A DNA stretch of 32,345 bases from assembly GCA_007695175.1 (NCBI GenBank), contig REEH01000181.1:1-32345 (forward strand), read 5' to 3'. Source of the stretch: Spirochaetaceae bacterium (GTDB taxonomy: Bacteria > Spirochaetota > Spirochaetia > DSM-27196 > Alkalispirochaetaceae). The position numbers and the translations under genes were made by a program. The notes under the pieces are model-generated. The model made no database searches, was not told the origin of the DNA, and worked only from the letters and a program-made list of their open reading frames with translations. Positions 8,070 to 15,883 of the stretch are shown here, piece by piece (within the stretch, counting starts at the first letter, position 1; every line of letters begins with the position of its first letter).

Positions 8070-9617
8070 TTACCGGATGTAGGTAAACATCAGGAAATAG
8101 TCCTCCGCCGCCCGCGGCATGTAGTCCACCACGTTGTCCCGGGTTGCCTCGAAGGTCTCCGGTACATAGAGGTAGATAAAGGGCGGATCGTCGTACATGA
8201 ACTGGTGCAGTTCACGATAGAGCTGCGCCCGCTCGTCCTGGTCAACCGTTACGCCGATCCGGGCGAGATAGTCATCGATGGTGGGATCGCTCCAGGCGGA
8301 AAAACTCGCGTCCCATCCGCCGAGCGCGCCCAGGAGCCGCGGCAGGGATTCTCCGGAACGTTCGGACCAGCTGTCACCAAAGAGAGGAGGCAGCGCCTTT
8401 TCCGCTTCCAGGTCCCAGTAGCGGCCCGATTCCATGATGTCCAGGCTCGTGCGGATACCCACGTCGGCCAGGTATCCCTGGATTGCCTCCGCCACCTGTT
8501 CAAAGTTTGTGTACGCTCCGGCGGGAGCGGCAAATCCGATTTCAAAGCCGTCGGGGTAGCCCGCATCGGCCAGGAGCCGCCGCGCGCGAGCCGGGTCATA
8601 GGGGTAGGGATCAATGCTGTGATCGTATCCGAGGTTGGACTCGGTCATGAGACCCGTGGCGAGCTGGGCGCGACCGCCGAAGAGGCTGTCGATGATCGCC
8701 TGCCGGTCCACGGCGTAGTTCATCGCCCGGCGTACGCGGGCGTCCTCCGTGGGCTGGTCCACGCCGGTGGTGAGGTTGTTGAAGGCTATGTAGAAGACGC
8801 GGTCGATCGGATACGTCACCACGTTGACCCCGGGGACGCCTTCCAGCGCTTCCGCCTGCTCCACGGTGAGGCGGTTTACGATATCCACTTCTCCCGTCTG
8901 GATTGCCGCCATGCGGGTGGATGATTCAGGGATCGGGCGGAAGATCACCTGGTCGACTCTGGGCAGGCCCTCGCGCCAGTAATTGGGGTTTGCCCGCATG
9001 ACGATACGGCCCTCCCGGACCCACTCGACGAACTCGAAGGGACCCGTTCCGACCGGCGCCTGACCGAAGCCGTCGTCGCCCACTTCCTGCGTGTACCGGG
9101 GTGGAATGATATTCCAGTGCTGGGCCATCACGCCCAGAAGCAGGGGATCGGGCTCCTCCGTGGTGATGCGTACGGTATACTCATCGACGGCCTCGACCGA
9201 CTTCGCGCGACCCCAGCGGTCACTCCACTCGATGTGCGGCTGCGTACCCCGTTCCCAGGAGTATACTACCGCGTCCGCATTGAAGGGCTCGCCATTATGG
9301 AAGGTTACGCCCCGCCGCAGATGGAAGGTATAGACCGTTCCGTCATCGGATATGTCCCAGCGTTCGGCCAGGGCCGGCTCGACTATATTCTGGTCGTTGG
9401 CCCATACCAGGCTGTCAAACATCTGCCACGCCACATTCTGGGCGTTGCGCTCCGCCGCGATTGATGCGTCGAGCGAGTTGGGGAAGGTCGGTACCGCCAC
9501 GCGGAGGGTCGATACCGGTGCTGCCGGAGCCTCCCGGCCGCCTCCCGCCAGGGCCGTGCCTGTCCCAACCATGACCAGGAACACAAGTCCCAGTCCAATG
9601 ATCTTCTTCTTTTCCAT
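8070..9617 (-). CDS. dppA: periplasmic solute-binding protein of the peptide ABC transporter (SBP_bac_5)
   Basis: A 515-residue exported protein. The signal peptide (1-26) ends ALAGGG with no lipobox cysteine, so cleavage by signal peptidase I is expected. The mature protein follows the family-5 pattern: TLRVAVPTFPNSLDAS, then DGTVYTFHLRRGVTFHNGEPFNADAVVYSWER (split here only for description: FHLRRGVTFHNGEPF at about 100-115), and GTGPFEFVEW. Family members deliver di- or oligopeptides, and some deliver other solutes such as nickel chelates or sugars. ATG 9617 follows AAAGGAG at a good distance; an upstream GTG at 9623 is too close to that site. It is the first gene of the operon. Confidence 0.92.
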   Translation of the reverse strand: MEKKKIIGLGLVFLVMVGTGTALAGGGREAPAAPVSTLRVAVPTFPNSLDASIAAERNAQNVAWQMFDSLVWANDQNIVEPALAERWDISDDGTVYTFHLRRGVTFHNGEPFNADAVVYSWERGTQPHIEWSDRWGRAKSVEAVDEYTVRITTEEPDPLLLGVMAQHWNIIPPRYTQEVGDDGFGQAPVGTGPFEFVEWVREGRIVMRANPNYWREGLPRVDQVIFRPIPESSTRMAAIQTGEVDIVNRLTVEQAEALEGVPGVNVVTYPIDRVFYIAFNNLTTGVDQPTEDARVRRAMNYAVDRQAIIDSLFGGRAQLATGLMTESNLGYDHSIDPYPYDPARARRLLADAGYPDGFEIGFAAPAGAYTNFEQVAEAIQGYLADVGIRTSLDIMESGRYWDLEAEKALPPLFGDSWSERSGESLPRLLGALGGWDASFSAWSDPTIDDYLARIGVTVDQDERAQLYRELHQFMYDDPPFIYLYVPETFEATRDNVVDYMPRAAEDYFLMFTYIR

Positions 9618-9648
9618 ACACACTCCTTTGTGTTTTCCGCCGGAACAT

Positions 9649-9687
9649 AAAACACCAGGACGGTTATCACAATTCGCCCGGTGTTTT
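9649..9687 (-). promoter_or_regulatory. hairpin or operator in the dppA leader
   Basis: AAAACACC and GGTGTTTT form an 8-base inverted repeat, extended inward by a G-U pair and two G-C pairs around a 17-base loop. It lies between the predicted transcription start (near 9705) and the dppA ribosome binding site. It could be an RNA hairpin in the leader or a palindromic repressor site; the sequence does not tell which. Confidence 0.5.
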
Positions 9688-9711
9688 CTCCCTAAAAAGC
9701 ATTGAAGTCTA

Positions 9712-9740
9712 AGTATACTCCCTCCCAGGGAATATGTTTA
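9712..9740 (-). promoter_or_regulatory. candidate promoter of the dpp operon
   Basis: Minus strand TAAACA (9740-9735), a 17-base spacer, and TATACT (9717-9712). Matches are 4/6 and 5/6. The leader would be about 88 bases, unlike the very short leaders elsewhere in the window, and contains the hairpin at 9649-9687. Confidence 0.5.
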
Positions 9741-9761
9741 CCCCCTTGTGTTAAATTTCTA

Positions 9762-9769
9762 TTATAATC
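9762..9769. promoter_or_regulatory. self-complementary -10 box (ATTATAAT) in the divergent region
   Basis: ATTATAAT reads the same on both strands, so a perfect TATAAT faces both ways. On the plus strand (9763-9768) it lies 14 bases before the HAD gene's ATG; no good -35 is seen. On the minus strand TTGATA lies 19 bases upstream, a possible second start for the dpp operon. Confidence 0.5.
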
Positions 9770-9782
9770 CAGTATATTCCTG

Positions 9783-10553
9783 ATGTATCAAACAACGGAT
9801 ATCGATATAAGCTACAAAGTCCGCGCCGTGCGGGCAATCCTCTTTGACAAGGACGGTACGCTCTTCGATTTTCGCGGCACCTGGCTGCCGGTTTTCCGGG
9901 AGGCGGCGCTCCGGCTCTGTGACGGAGACGTGACCGTGGCTACGGAGCTGCTCCGGGCTGCCGGATACGAGGCCGAGACGGATACCTTTGCTCCCGACGG
10001 CCCTATCGCGGCGGGTACGGTAGTGGATGTGGCTCAAGCGTGGTCCGGTGTGCTTGACCGGGCCGACCATTCCCTGCTGGCGGAGGAAATGGACCGGTAC
10101 AGCCTGGAGATCGCGCCGGGGCACTCAGTTCCCGTCTGCGATCTGCCGCGCCTCATGAATGAACTGCGGCGAGCCGGTTACCTGCTGGGTGTCGCTACAA
10201 GCGATTCCGCCGGCGGAGCGCGGGCGGCGCTGGACCGCTTCGGGATCACGGAGCTCTTTTCCTGGGTCAGCGGATACGACAGCGGTGAGGGCAACAAGCC
10301 CGATCCGGCGATAATCCGCCGTTTCGCCAGCTCCGTCGGGGTCCAGGCGGGGGAAGTCGCGGTAGTGGGAGATACCTTCCATGACATGCGTATGGGCAGA
10401 AGCGCCGGCGCGGCCCTGGTGGTGGGGGTGCTGACTGGTGCGATTTCGCGGAGCATACTCGCTCCGGAAGCGGATATCGTGCTCGAAAGTATAGCGGATC
10501 TTCCCCGACTGCTCGGCATCACCCCTGTTGCCGGAGATGGAAGGGCTCTCTAG
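9783..10553 (+). CDS. HAD-superfamily phosphatase, phosphoglycolate phosphatase-like
   Basis: A 256-residue HAD hydrolase. Motif I is FDKDGTLFD (nucleophile Asp22, acid Asp24), motif II is ATSDS (139-142 region), motif III is the Lys of GNKPDP (Lys172), and motif IV is VVGDTFHDM (Asp197, Asp201). The helical cap between motifs I and II places it in the subfamily I group with Gph and related phosphatases that dephosphorylate small phosphorylated metabolites. The exact substrate is unknown. The first 15 residues precede the conserved VRAILFD strand; ATG 9783 is the only good start and has no Shine-Dalgarno site but a TATAAT box 14 bases upstream. It is followed by mrp with its own promoter. Confidence 0.88.
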   Translation: MYQTTDIDISYKVRAVRAILFDKDGTLFDFRGTWLPVFREAALRLCDGDVTVATELLRAAGYEAETDTFAPDGPIAAGTVVDVAQAWSGVLDRADHSLLAEEMDRYSLEIAPGHSVPVCDLPRLMNELRRAGYLLGVATSDSAGGARAALDRFGITELFSWVSGYDSGEGNKPDPAIIRRFASSVGVQAGEVAVVGDTFHDMRMGRSAGAALVVGVLTGAISRSILAPEADIVLESIADLPRLLGITPVAGDGRAL

Positions 10554-10632
10554 GTCGGTTTAAATGGTAAGAGTCATAAATATTGGTGTAGCGAAACGTT
10601 CTTCTTTGGGTGTGGCACCCCGTCGCCGTGTG

Positions 10633-10641
10633 TGATACGAT
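10633..10641 (+). promoter_or_regulatory. extended -10 promoter before the Mrp gene
   Basis: TGA-TACGAT (10633-10641), an extended -10, lies 6 bases before ATG 10648. No convincing -35 is present, as is common with extended -10 promoters. There is no Shine-Dalgarno site, so the mRNA probably begins at or beside the ATG. Confidence 0.5.
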
Positions 10642-10647
10642 CTTCCG

Positions 10648-11481
10648 ATGATTCAGGGTCGCGAAAATCCTCAGGACACCAGGTTGAGAGAGCGCCTGGC
10701 GCTGGTGCGTCATCGCGTAGCGGTAATGAGCGGGAAGGGTGGGGTCGGTAAATCCACGGTGAGCGCCAACCTCGCCTGGGGTCTTGCACGGGCGGGCCGG
10801 CGTGTCGGTCTGCTGGATACGGACATCCATGGTCCAAACCTTCCGCTCATGCTGGGTATATCGGACGTGCGATTCAGTGCGATCAGTGAGTCTGAGATCG
10901 AACCGGTGGCGGTGAGCGATGCGTCACTTCCGGGAACGCTCCATGTTGCGAGCGTGGCAAACATCGGCTACGGCGACGATACGGCACTGATCTGGCGGGG
11001 TCCGATGAAGCTGGGCCTGATCAAGCAGTTTCTCGCGGACGTCGCATGGGGAGAGCTGGACTATCTCGTTATCGACACACCACCCGGGACGGGCGACGAG
11101 GCTCTGACAATCGGGCAGTTCATCAAGCCCATGACCGGTATCGTGATCGTCACGACGCCGCAGGAGGTTGCGCTTCTGGATGCACGGAAAAGCGTCGATT
11201 TCGCCGCACAGATGAAGATACCCGTGATCGGGATCGTGGAGAATATGGCCGACAGCGGGGACGTCGCCGTCTTCGGCTCCGGTGGCGGCGAGCGAGCCGC
11301 CCGGGAGCTGGAGATGCCCTTTCTCGGGCGTATCGGGATGGACCCGCGGATTGTCACCTGTGGTGATGGGGGACGCGTTTTTCTGGCGGAGTACCCTGAT
11401 TCACCGGCGGGAGAGCAGTTTTCCGTGATCCTGGAGGGTATCACGACCTGGTGCGAAAGGTCCGGTAAGGACGGTGCGTAA
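10648..11481 (+). CDS. Mrp/NBP35-type P-loop ATPase lacking the CxxC motif
   Basis: A 277-residue protein. Deviant Walker A is SGKGGVGKST (28-37), the LDTDIHGPNLPLMLG motif (56-70) and IDTPPGTGDEAL (142-153) are classic for Mrp/ApbC. These ATPases act as scaffolds or carriers for Fe-S clusters. The family normally has two cysteines (CxxC) just after the ENM motif to hold the bridging cluster. Here ENM (198-200) is followed by ADSGDVAVFGSGGGE without cysteine; the only cysteines are Cys238 and Cys269. The usual N-terminal MIP18-like domain is also absent. It may therefore act as an ATPase without carrying a cluster in the normal way. pcnB overlaps its 3' end by 8 bases. Confidence 0.88.
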   Translation: MIQGRENPQDTRLRERLALVRHRVAVMSGKGGVGKSTVSANLAWGLARAGRRVGLLDTDIHGPNLPLMLGISDVRFSAISESEIEPVAVSDASLPGTLHVASVANIGYGDDTALIWRGPMKLGLIKQFLADVAWGELDYLVIDTPPGTGDEALTIGQFIKPMTGIVIVTTPQEVALLDARKSVDFAAQMKIPVIGIVENMADSGDVAVFGSGGGERAARELEMPFLGRIGMDPRIVTCGDGGRVFLAEYPDSPAGEQFSVILEGITTWCERSGKDGA

Positions 11482-12655
11482 ACGGTACACCCGCTCGGAA
11501 AGCGGCCGCCTCGTGGAGAGCGCTCTCGTCTTTACGCAGGAGGACCACCATATCGACACAGGCGACCTGGACCACGACGCCGTCAAGGTGGTACGGCGTC
11601 TGCAACAGCACGGGTACGAGGCGTATATCGTAGGCGGCGCCGTACGGGATCTGCTGCTGGGTAAGCATCCCAAGGACTTTGATGTTTCCAGTTCCGCCAC
11701 GCCGACCCAGATCAGACGACTTTTCCGCAACAGTCGCGTAATCGGCAAGCGTTTTCGCCTCGTGCATATTCTCTTCCGGGACAAGGTCCTTGAGGTTTCC
11801 ACCTTCCGCAGCCAGGAGGCGGCGGGGTTCAAGAATGTGTACGGGACGCTGGAGGAGGATGTGCGGCGGCGTGATTTTACCGCAAACGCGCTCTTCTACA
11901 ATCCCCGGGACAATACGGTAATCGACTTCGTGAGCGGTCTGCAGCATATTCGCAAGAGGGTCCTCCGTCCGGTAATACCCCTGGATCGGATATTCGTGGA
12001 GGATCCGGTCCGGATCATCCGGGCCATAAAATACTCCGTGACCGGCGGTCTTCGGCTTCCCTGGCTGGTACGGCGTCGCATACACCGGGATCGGCCGCTG
12101 CTCGCCGATGTGCCCTCCAGCCGCATGACGGAGGAGCTCTTCAAGATTCTCAACAGCGGCCACGCCGCCCCGATCATCGATCACCTCCTGCGGTACAATG
12201 CATTGCAGCATCTCACACCGCGGCCCGCGGAGCTGGCAAGGACCAACAGCGAGTATCGGCGCAAGCTGATCGCCCGGCTCTCTCTTCTGGACGCGAAACG
12301 TCGTGACTCAGGGGCCATGGAGCGTAAAGACCTGCTGGTCTCGTTTGCCGCCGACTACCTGCTGGAATTCGGCGCTTTTGATGATCAGAAGCGCATTCCC
12401 TTCCGGGACGGCTACTTCGCGTTCAAGGATTTTCTCTTTCCCGTGACGCCCGCAAACCGGGAGGTGGAGGGGGCGCTCCGTGAAATCTTCCGCAACAAGG
12501 GGCGCCTCCTGCGGGAGGAGCCGCCGGAAGACACCGACGCCGATGGTACCTCCGCCGGCGGACGGCCGCGCCGCCGCCGCGGTGGCCGTCGCCGCGGGGG
12601 GCGAGTGCCGGCTGCGCGCGGCGATGGAAGCGATCCCGCGACGAGCGGGACGTGA
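11474..12655 (+). CDS. pcnB: poly(A) polymerase I-like nucleotidyltransferase (PcnB family)
   Basis: A 393-residue protein. The nucleotidyltransferase head holds YIVGGAVRDLLLG (51-63), catalytic KDFDVSSSATP (Asp68 and Asp70), and the RRLFRNSRVIGKRFRLVHI block (81-99) typical of the PcnB side of the tRNA-CCA/poly(A) family. RDFTANALFYN and VEDPVRIIRAIKYS follow. These enzymes add A tails to RNA 3' ends; CCA addition cannot be excluded by sequence alone. The C-terminus (about 355-393) is a disordered, arginine-rich tail (RRRRGGRRRGGR), plausibly RNA-binding. GTG 11474 overlaps the Mrp stop by 8 bases, and AAGGA lies very close upstream, so the exact start is uncertain. Confidence 0.88.
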   Translation: MRKRYTRSESGRLVESALVFTQEDHHIDTGDLDHDAVKVVRRLQQHGYEAYIVGGAVRDLLLGKHPKDFDVSSSATPTQIRRLFRNSRVIGKRFRLVHILFRDKVLEVSTFRSQEAAGFKNVYGTLEEDVRRRDFTANALFYNPRDNTVIDFVSGLQHIRKRVLRPVIPLDRIFVEDPVRIIRAIKYSVTGGLRLPWLVRRRIHRDRPLLADVPSSRMTEELFKILNSGHAAPIIDHLLRYNALQHLTPRPAELARTNSEYRRKLIARLSLLDAKRRDSGAMERKDLLVSFAADYLLEFGAFDDQKRIPFRDGYFAFKDFLFPVTPANREVEGALREIFRNKGRLLREEPPEDTDADGTSAGGRPRRRRGGRRRGGRVPAARGDGSDPATSGT

Positions 12656-12670
12656 GCTGCCGGAGGCGCC

Positions 12671-13864
12671 TCAGCCCCCGATGCGCCGGAGGATGTCCTC
12701 CGCCCGCTCCCGGTAATCCGGGTCGGACCGGATGGTCTTTTCCAGGTATGAGCGGGCCTCCTCAAACCGGTTGTCCGCGTAGGCGTTGAGGCCCAGCGCG
12801 TAGAGCGTCACCGGCTCCTCGGCGCCGCGCTCAAGCGCTTGCTGGTAGTAGTAATCCGCCAGGGTGTAGTTTCCCCGCTCGTAGTTGATAAGCCCGAGAA
12901 AGTAGAACGGCACGTAATGGTCGTCCCGGAGCGTTCCGGCCTGGACAAAGCCGCGCTCCGCTTCGTCACTGTCTCCGCTCTCCCACGCTTCCAGCGCGTA
13001 CTCCACCCACCCGCGGAAGGTGCGTCGCTCCTGGACGTAACGGACAAACTCCTCCGTCAGGGCGGCCTGATCGACCCAGCGGAAGACCCGGCTGTAGACG
13101 TTCTGCCCGTTTTCTTCCAGCGACGCCCCCGGAGAGAGCGCACTGATACTGTCCCAGAGAAGCCGGTTTGTTTCCGGCCGGGACGAGTTGATGAGGAAGT
13201 TCACCATGCCCCACGCCTGGGGATAGAAGATATCCACCATCTCCCGGGCCTCCGGGAGCGAGAGGGCGAGCATATCATCCAGCGGTATCGGATCCGGAGA
13301 GGATTCCCCGGAAACGATCAGTTTCAGCGTGTCCAGCCAGGCGAGGTTCTCCTGGAAATGGGCCGCCCCGAAATCGGGATCATACCGGGTTGCCTCGAAG
13401 TGAACGGCAAAGCCCTCCCTGATCCAGAGCGGTGGATTCGCGATGAAGGTGCGGAGAAACTGCAGAAAGCTCTGATGCACGAAGGAAGCGTGCAGTTCAT
13501 CATTCTCGCCGGCGTAGCCGACAAGTTCATTCTTGGCCGGATCGCCGTAGTGGAGATACAGGAACTCCCGGCGGTCACCCTGAACGAGACGACGCACGTA
13601 GTCCTCATAACGGGACCTGTTGGCGAAGACGCGTACTCGCAGGGGCGTTTCCAGTTCATTCAGGGGAAAGCGAAAATGACGGTTATACAGAGCCATCATC
13701 GCTTCCAGATGGTCCGCGGTTTGCTCGGCGTGATTCCGGCTGACCTCGGACACGACACGATAGTGATCGCTGCGCACCTCGTGGACCGTCTCGTCCGCCA
13801 CGGCCGGTATCACCGACGCCAGCAGGACAAGCATGAACAGGGCGATTCTCTTCCTCTCTCTCAT
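12671..13864 (-). CDS. exported TPR protein with a degenerate MA-type metallopeptidase domain
   Basis: A 397-residue protein with a signal peptide (1-23, ending AVADE). The middle (about 110-160) resembles peptidase MA-like domains: a helix that normally holds HExxH, then PPLWIREGFAVHFE. In this protein the HExxH position reads HQSFL (130-134), so the catalytic Glu and second His are lost and it is probably not a peptidase. Two or more TPR units (about 290-390) follow, with FLGLINYERGNYTLADYYYQQAL the clearest, indicating protein binding. ATG 13864 is chosen because GGAGG lies 7 bases upstream; a TTG at 13870 is too close. It is last in a three-gene operon with rluD-like and P-loop/Asp23 genes, 47 bases after the latter. 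Confidence 0.75.
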   Translation of the reverse strand: MRERKRIALFMLVLLASVIPAVADETVHEVRSDHYRVVSEVSRNHAEQTADHLEAMMALYNRHFRFPLNELETPLRVRVFANRSRYEDYVRRLVQGDRREFLYLHYGDPAKNELVGYAGENDELHASFVHQSFLQFLRTFIANPPLWIREGFAVHFEATRYDPDFGAAHFQENLAWLDTLKLIVSGESSPDPIPLDDMLALSLPEAREMVDIFYPQAWGMVNFLINSSRPETNRLLWDSISALSPGASLEENGQNVYSRVFRWVDQAALTEEFVRYVQERRTFRGWVEYALEAWESGDSDEAERGFVQAGTLRDDHYVPFYFLGLINYERGNYTLADYYYQQALERGAEEPVTLYALGLNAYADNRFEEARSYLEKTIRSDPDYRERAEDILRRIGG

Positions 13865-13911
13865 TCTCAAACCTCCATCGTGAGCGACGCTCTCATGGCC
13901 GCCGGGCGTTT

Positions 13912-14778
13912 TTACTGCGCATCCGTTACATTATCGATCACGATGTTGAGTACATCAATGATAATTCCCGTAAATCGCTCCACGTGGTCCACAATATACT
14001 GCTGCAGACTGTAGATACTGCCCTTCAGTTCCAGCCGGTAGGGTACTCTCACGTGGACATCGATTCGGTATCCCCGCTGATCGGTGCTGATGCTGACCCG
14101 GCTCACTGTAAGACCCGGAGTCTGCTCCGCGACGCAGTGCATGATCATCTGCGTGAGCGCCGCCTCACTGATTGTCACCGTCCCGCGGGAACTGAAGGAA
14201 GGGCGCACGACTGTCTTCTCGTACGACTTGTCCCGCCGCACCAGACCGAGACCACGCTTCCAGATCACCTTGATGGAGTCACCCATGATGCGCGGGTAGT
14301 TGCGCCTCACCTCGATGGATGGAACGGGGATCACGTGGCGCCCCGAGACGCTGCGGTGGTTGATGGCCGTCCGAATCTCGTCGGCCGTGGCGATCTCCTC
14401 GATGCGGATTATCCGTCGCGGCTCGGGAAGCTTGAGAGCGGCGCAGATCTTGTAGATCATCCGGTCCGAGGTCCCCAGCACGAGGATGCGGCGGAAGCGG
14501 GATTTCTCGACCGCGTGACGCACCTCCCGGCGGTGGGTTTTCTCCGTAAACAGGGCGGTCCGGACGGCCGCCATGTAGGCATTCTCCCGTTTCGCGGATT
14601 TTCCGGCCAGGATGCGCTGGTCCTCAATGAGCAATCCGTCGTCCACGAGCAGGTTGATACCGTATTTTTCCATTACCAGGCGGGCCCGGAAGCTCTTCCC
14701 GGTACCGCTCTTTCCCACGAGAGCAAAGACCTGCATGCCCCGGAATCGCCACATGAGGCGGGAGAACCAGTGAATCAT
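13912..14778 (-). CDS. P-loop ATP-binding protein with C-terminal Asp23-like domain
   Basis: A 288-residue protein in two parts. The N-terminal half carries a Walker A, VGKSGTGKSF (21-30), in a short MQVFALVGKSGTGKS strand-loop, and resembles HPr-kinase-like P-loop proteins. The C-terminal 95 residues (from about GTVTISEAALTQMI) fit the Asp23/Gls24 alkaline-shock fold: a beta strand, a helix, and the pattern VSRVSIST...IDVHVRVPY...YSLQQYIVDHVERFTGI. Proteins of this type are found in spirochaetes and Firmicutes; their function is unclear, perhaps envelope stress or regulation. The ATG overlaps the stop of the pseudouridine synthase gene (ATGA), so the two are co-translated. Confidence 0.7.
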   Translation of the reverse strand: MIHWFSRLMWRFRGMQVFALVGKSGTGKSFRARLVMEKYGINLLVDDGLLIEDQRILAGKSAKRENAYMAAVRTALFTEKTHRREVRHAVEKSRFRRILVLGTSDRMIYKICAALKLPEPRRIIRIEEIATADEIRTAINHRSVSGRHVIPVPSIEVRRNYPRIMGDSIKVIWKRGLGLVRRDKSYEKTVVRPSFSSRGTVTISEAALTQMIMHCVAEQTPGLTVSRVSISTDQRGYRIDVHVRVPYRLELKGSIYSLQQYIVDHVERFTGIIIDVLNIVIDNVTDAQ

Positions 14779-15818
14779 AGCTCTATTGTACCGTTCACGC
14801 CGGTCACCGTACAGGTGGCCTGAACCACTTCCCGAATGCGCCGCGCCAGGGCCGGCAGGGCCGGCAGCGCCGGAAATTGTCTCTCCAGGTGGATCCGCGC
14901 CTCCCCGGGGAGAGGAGCGTTCCAGAACGTGCCCGTGGTGGTGACCATCATGAGAAGTGAATGCAGAAGGTAGGTCGTCCCCCCGGCCCCGGCCCCGGCC
15001 GCAGGGGCTGCCCCGTACTTCCTGTCTCCTGCCAGGGGATGACCGATCGCGGCGCAGTGGCCCCGGATCTGATGCGTACGCCCCGTATATGGTATAGCCG
15101 CCACCAGCGTGAACCGATCCCTGAGGGAGTGAGCCAGGGGAATAATGGCGGTGCGCGCCGCTGAGAAGGAGGGAGGGGGGGAGTCGGGGGCACCGACGTC
15201 GGCGGTTTCCGTCCGTCGCCGCCTGTTGTCGTACCGCAGGGGCAGAGACGTTTCCCGTTCCTCCTCAAGGATTCCCTGAACAACCGCCAGGTACAGTTTG
15301 AAAACCTCCCGGCGCGACAACTGCTCCGAAAGAGCTCTGGCTCCCTCCGTGGAGAGCGCGAAGAGCTGCACTCCGCTGGTATTTCGATCCAGGCGGTGGA
15401 CGGGACCGGGCCGAAAACTGAGACTTTCGGACCACCATCCCTCGTCCCGTGCGACGGATCGGACGATCAGATCGAGGGATTCCGCACCGTGTACCGCCAG
15501 GCCCGCCGGTTTGTTGAGTACAAGCCAGTTGGTGGAGCGATCGATCACCGGGATGCGCCAGGAACCCGCCTGGATGCACCGGTCCCGGTACCGGACGGAG
15601 CGGGTCGGTTCCTCCTCCGGCGTCTCCCAGGCGGGTACCTTGAGAATGTCCCCCTCGTGTACCCGGGTCTCGTTCCGGCAGCGCCGGCCGTTGACCCGGA
15701 CGGCTCCACGTCGGACCGCTCCGGCCAGTGCTCCCGGAGGTACCCGGGGAAAGGCCTTGCGCAGAACCCGGTCAAGACGCCGGTTTTCATCATCCCGGGC
15801 GACGGTGAGAAAGACCAT
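14775..15818 (-). CDS. RluD-family RNA pseudouridine synthase
   Basis: A 347-residue enzyme that would convert selected uridines in rRNA (or tRNA) to pseudouridine. An N-terminal S4 RNA-binding domain (about 8-60, RLDRVLRKAFPRVP then VRVNGRRCRNETRVHEGD) precedes the catalytic domain with VLNKPAGLAVHG, the catalytic Asp in GPVHRLDRNTSG, and PYTGRTHQIRGHCAAIGHPLAGD (shown as the YTGRTHQIR block). A Gly/Ala-rich insert follows GDRKYG. ATG 15818 is chosen because a strong promoter has its -10 box 7 bases upstream; further upstream codons overlap that promoter. It heads the operon with the Asp23 and TPR genes. The target uridine cannot be predicted. Confidence 0.9.
   Translation of the reverse strand: MVFLTVARDDENRRLDRVLRKAFPRVPPGALAGAVRRGAVRVNGRRCRNETRVHEGDILKVPAWETPEEEPTRSVRYRDRCIQAGSWRIPVIDRSTNWLVLNKPAGLAVHGAESLDLIVRSVARDEGWWSESLSFRPGPVHRLDRNTSGVQLFALSTEGARALSEQLSRREVFKLYLAVVQGILEEERETSLPLRYDNRRRRTETADVGAPDSPPPSFSAARTAIIPLAHSLRDRFTLVAAIPYTGRTHQIRGHCAAIGHPLAGDRKYGAAPAAGAGAGGTTYLLHSLLMMVTTTGTFWNAPLPGEARIHLERQFPALPALPALARRIREVVQATCTVTGVNGTIEL
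14848..14873 (-). repeat. 9-bp tandem repeat in the pseudouridine synthase tail
   Basis: AGGGCCGGC occurs twice in tandem with a third, imperfect copy. On the coding strand it encodes repeated Leu-Pro-Ala. A similar CCCCGG triplicate lies at 14981-14998 in the same gene, encoding a Gly/Ala-rich loop. Confidence 0.7.
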
Positions 15819-15825
15819 GGGGCCG

Positions 15826-15854
15826 ATTGTAGACTGGAACGGGCGCCTTGACAA
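15826..15854 (-). promoter_or_regulatory. strong promoter of the pseudouridine synthase operon
   Basis: Minus strand TTGTCA (15854-15849), a 17-base spacer, and TACAAT (15831-15826). Each hexamer matches 5/6. The ATG lies 7 bases after the -10, at the expected transcription start, so the transcript should be leaderless. Confidence 0.7.
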
Positions 15855-15877
15855 AGGACGGAAACAGTGGAGACACT
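15848..15877 (+). promoter_or_regulatory. candidate promoter of the PAP2-rnf operon, sharing its -35 with the divergent promoter
   Basis: TTGACA (15848-15853, perfect -35), an 18-base spacer, and GACACT (15872-15877, weak -10). The GTG at 15884 follows by 6 bases. The -35 overlaps the -35 of the oppositely oriented promoter, so the two polymerases would compete for the same site. Confidence 0.45.
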
Positions 15878-15883
15878 CACACG

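Noticed and set aside
12540-12620. G+C-rich repetitive stretch near the pcnB end as a possible CRISPR or structural repeat
   Set aside because: It encodes the Arg/Gly tail of the polymerase in frame; there are no regularly spaced repeats.
14981-15000. CCCCGG triplicate as a regulatory element
   Set aside because: It is inside the pseudouridine synthase gene and encodes a Gly/Ala-rich loop; slippage repeats like this are common in such DNA.
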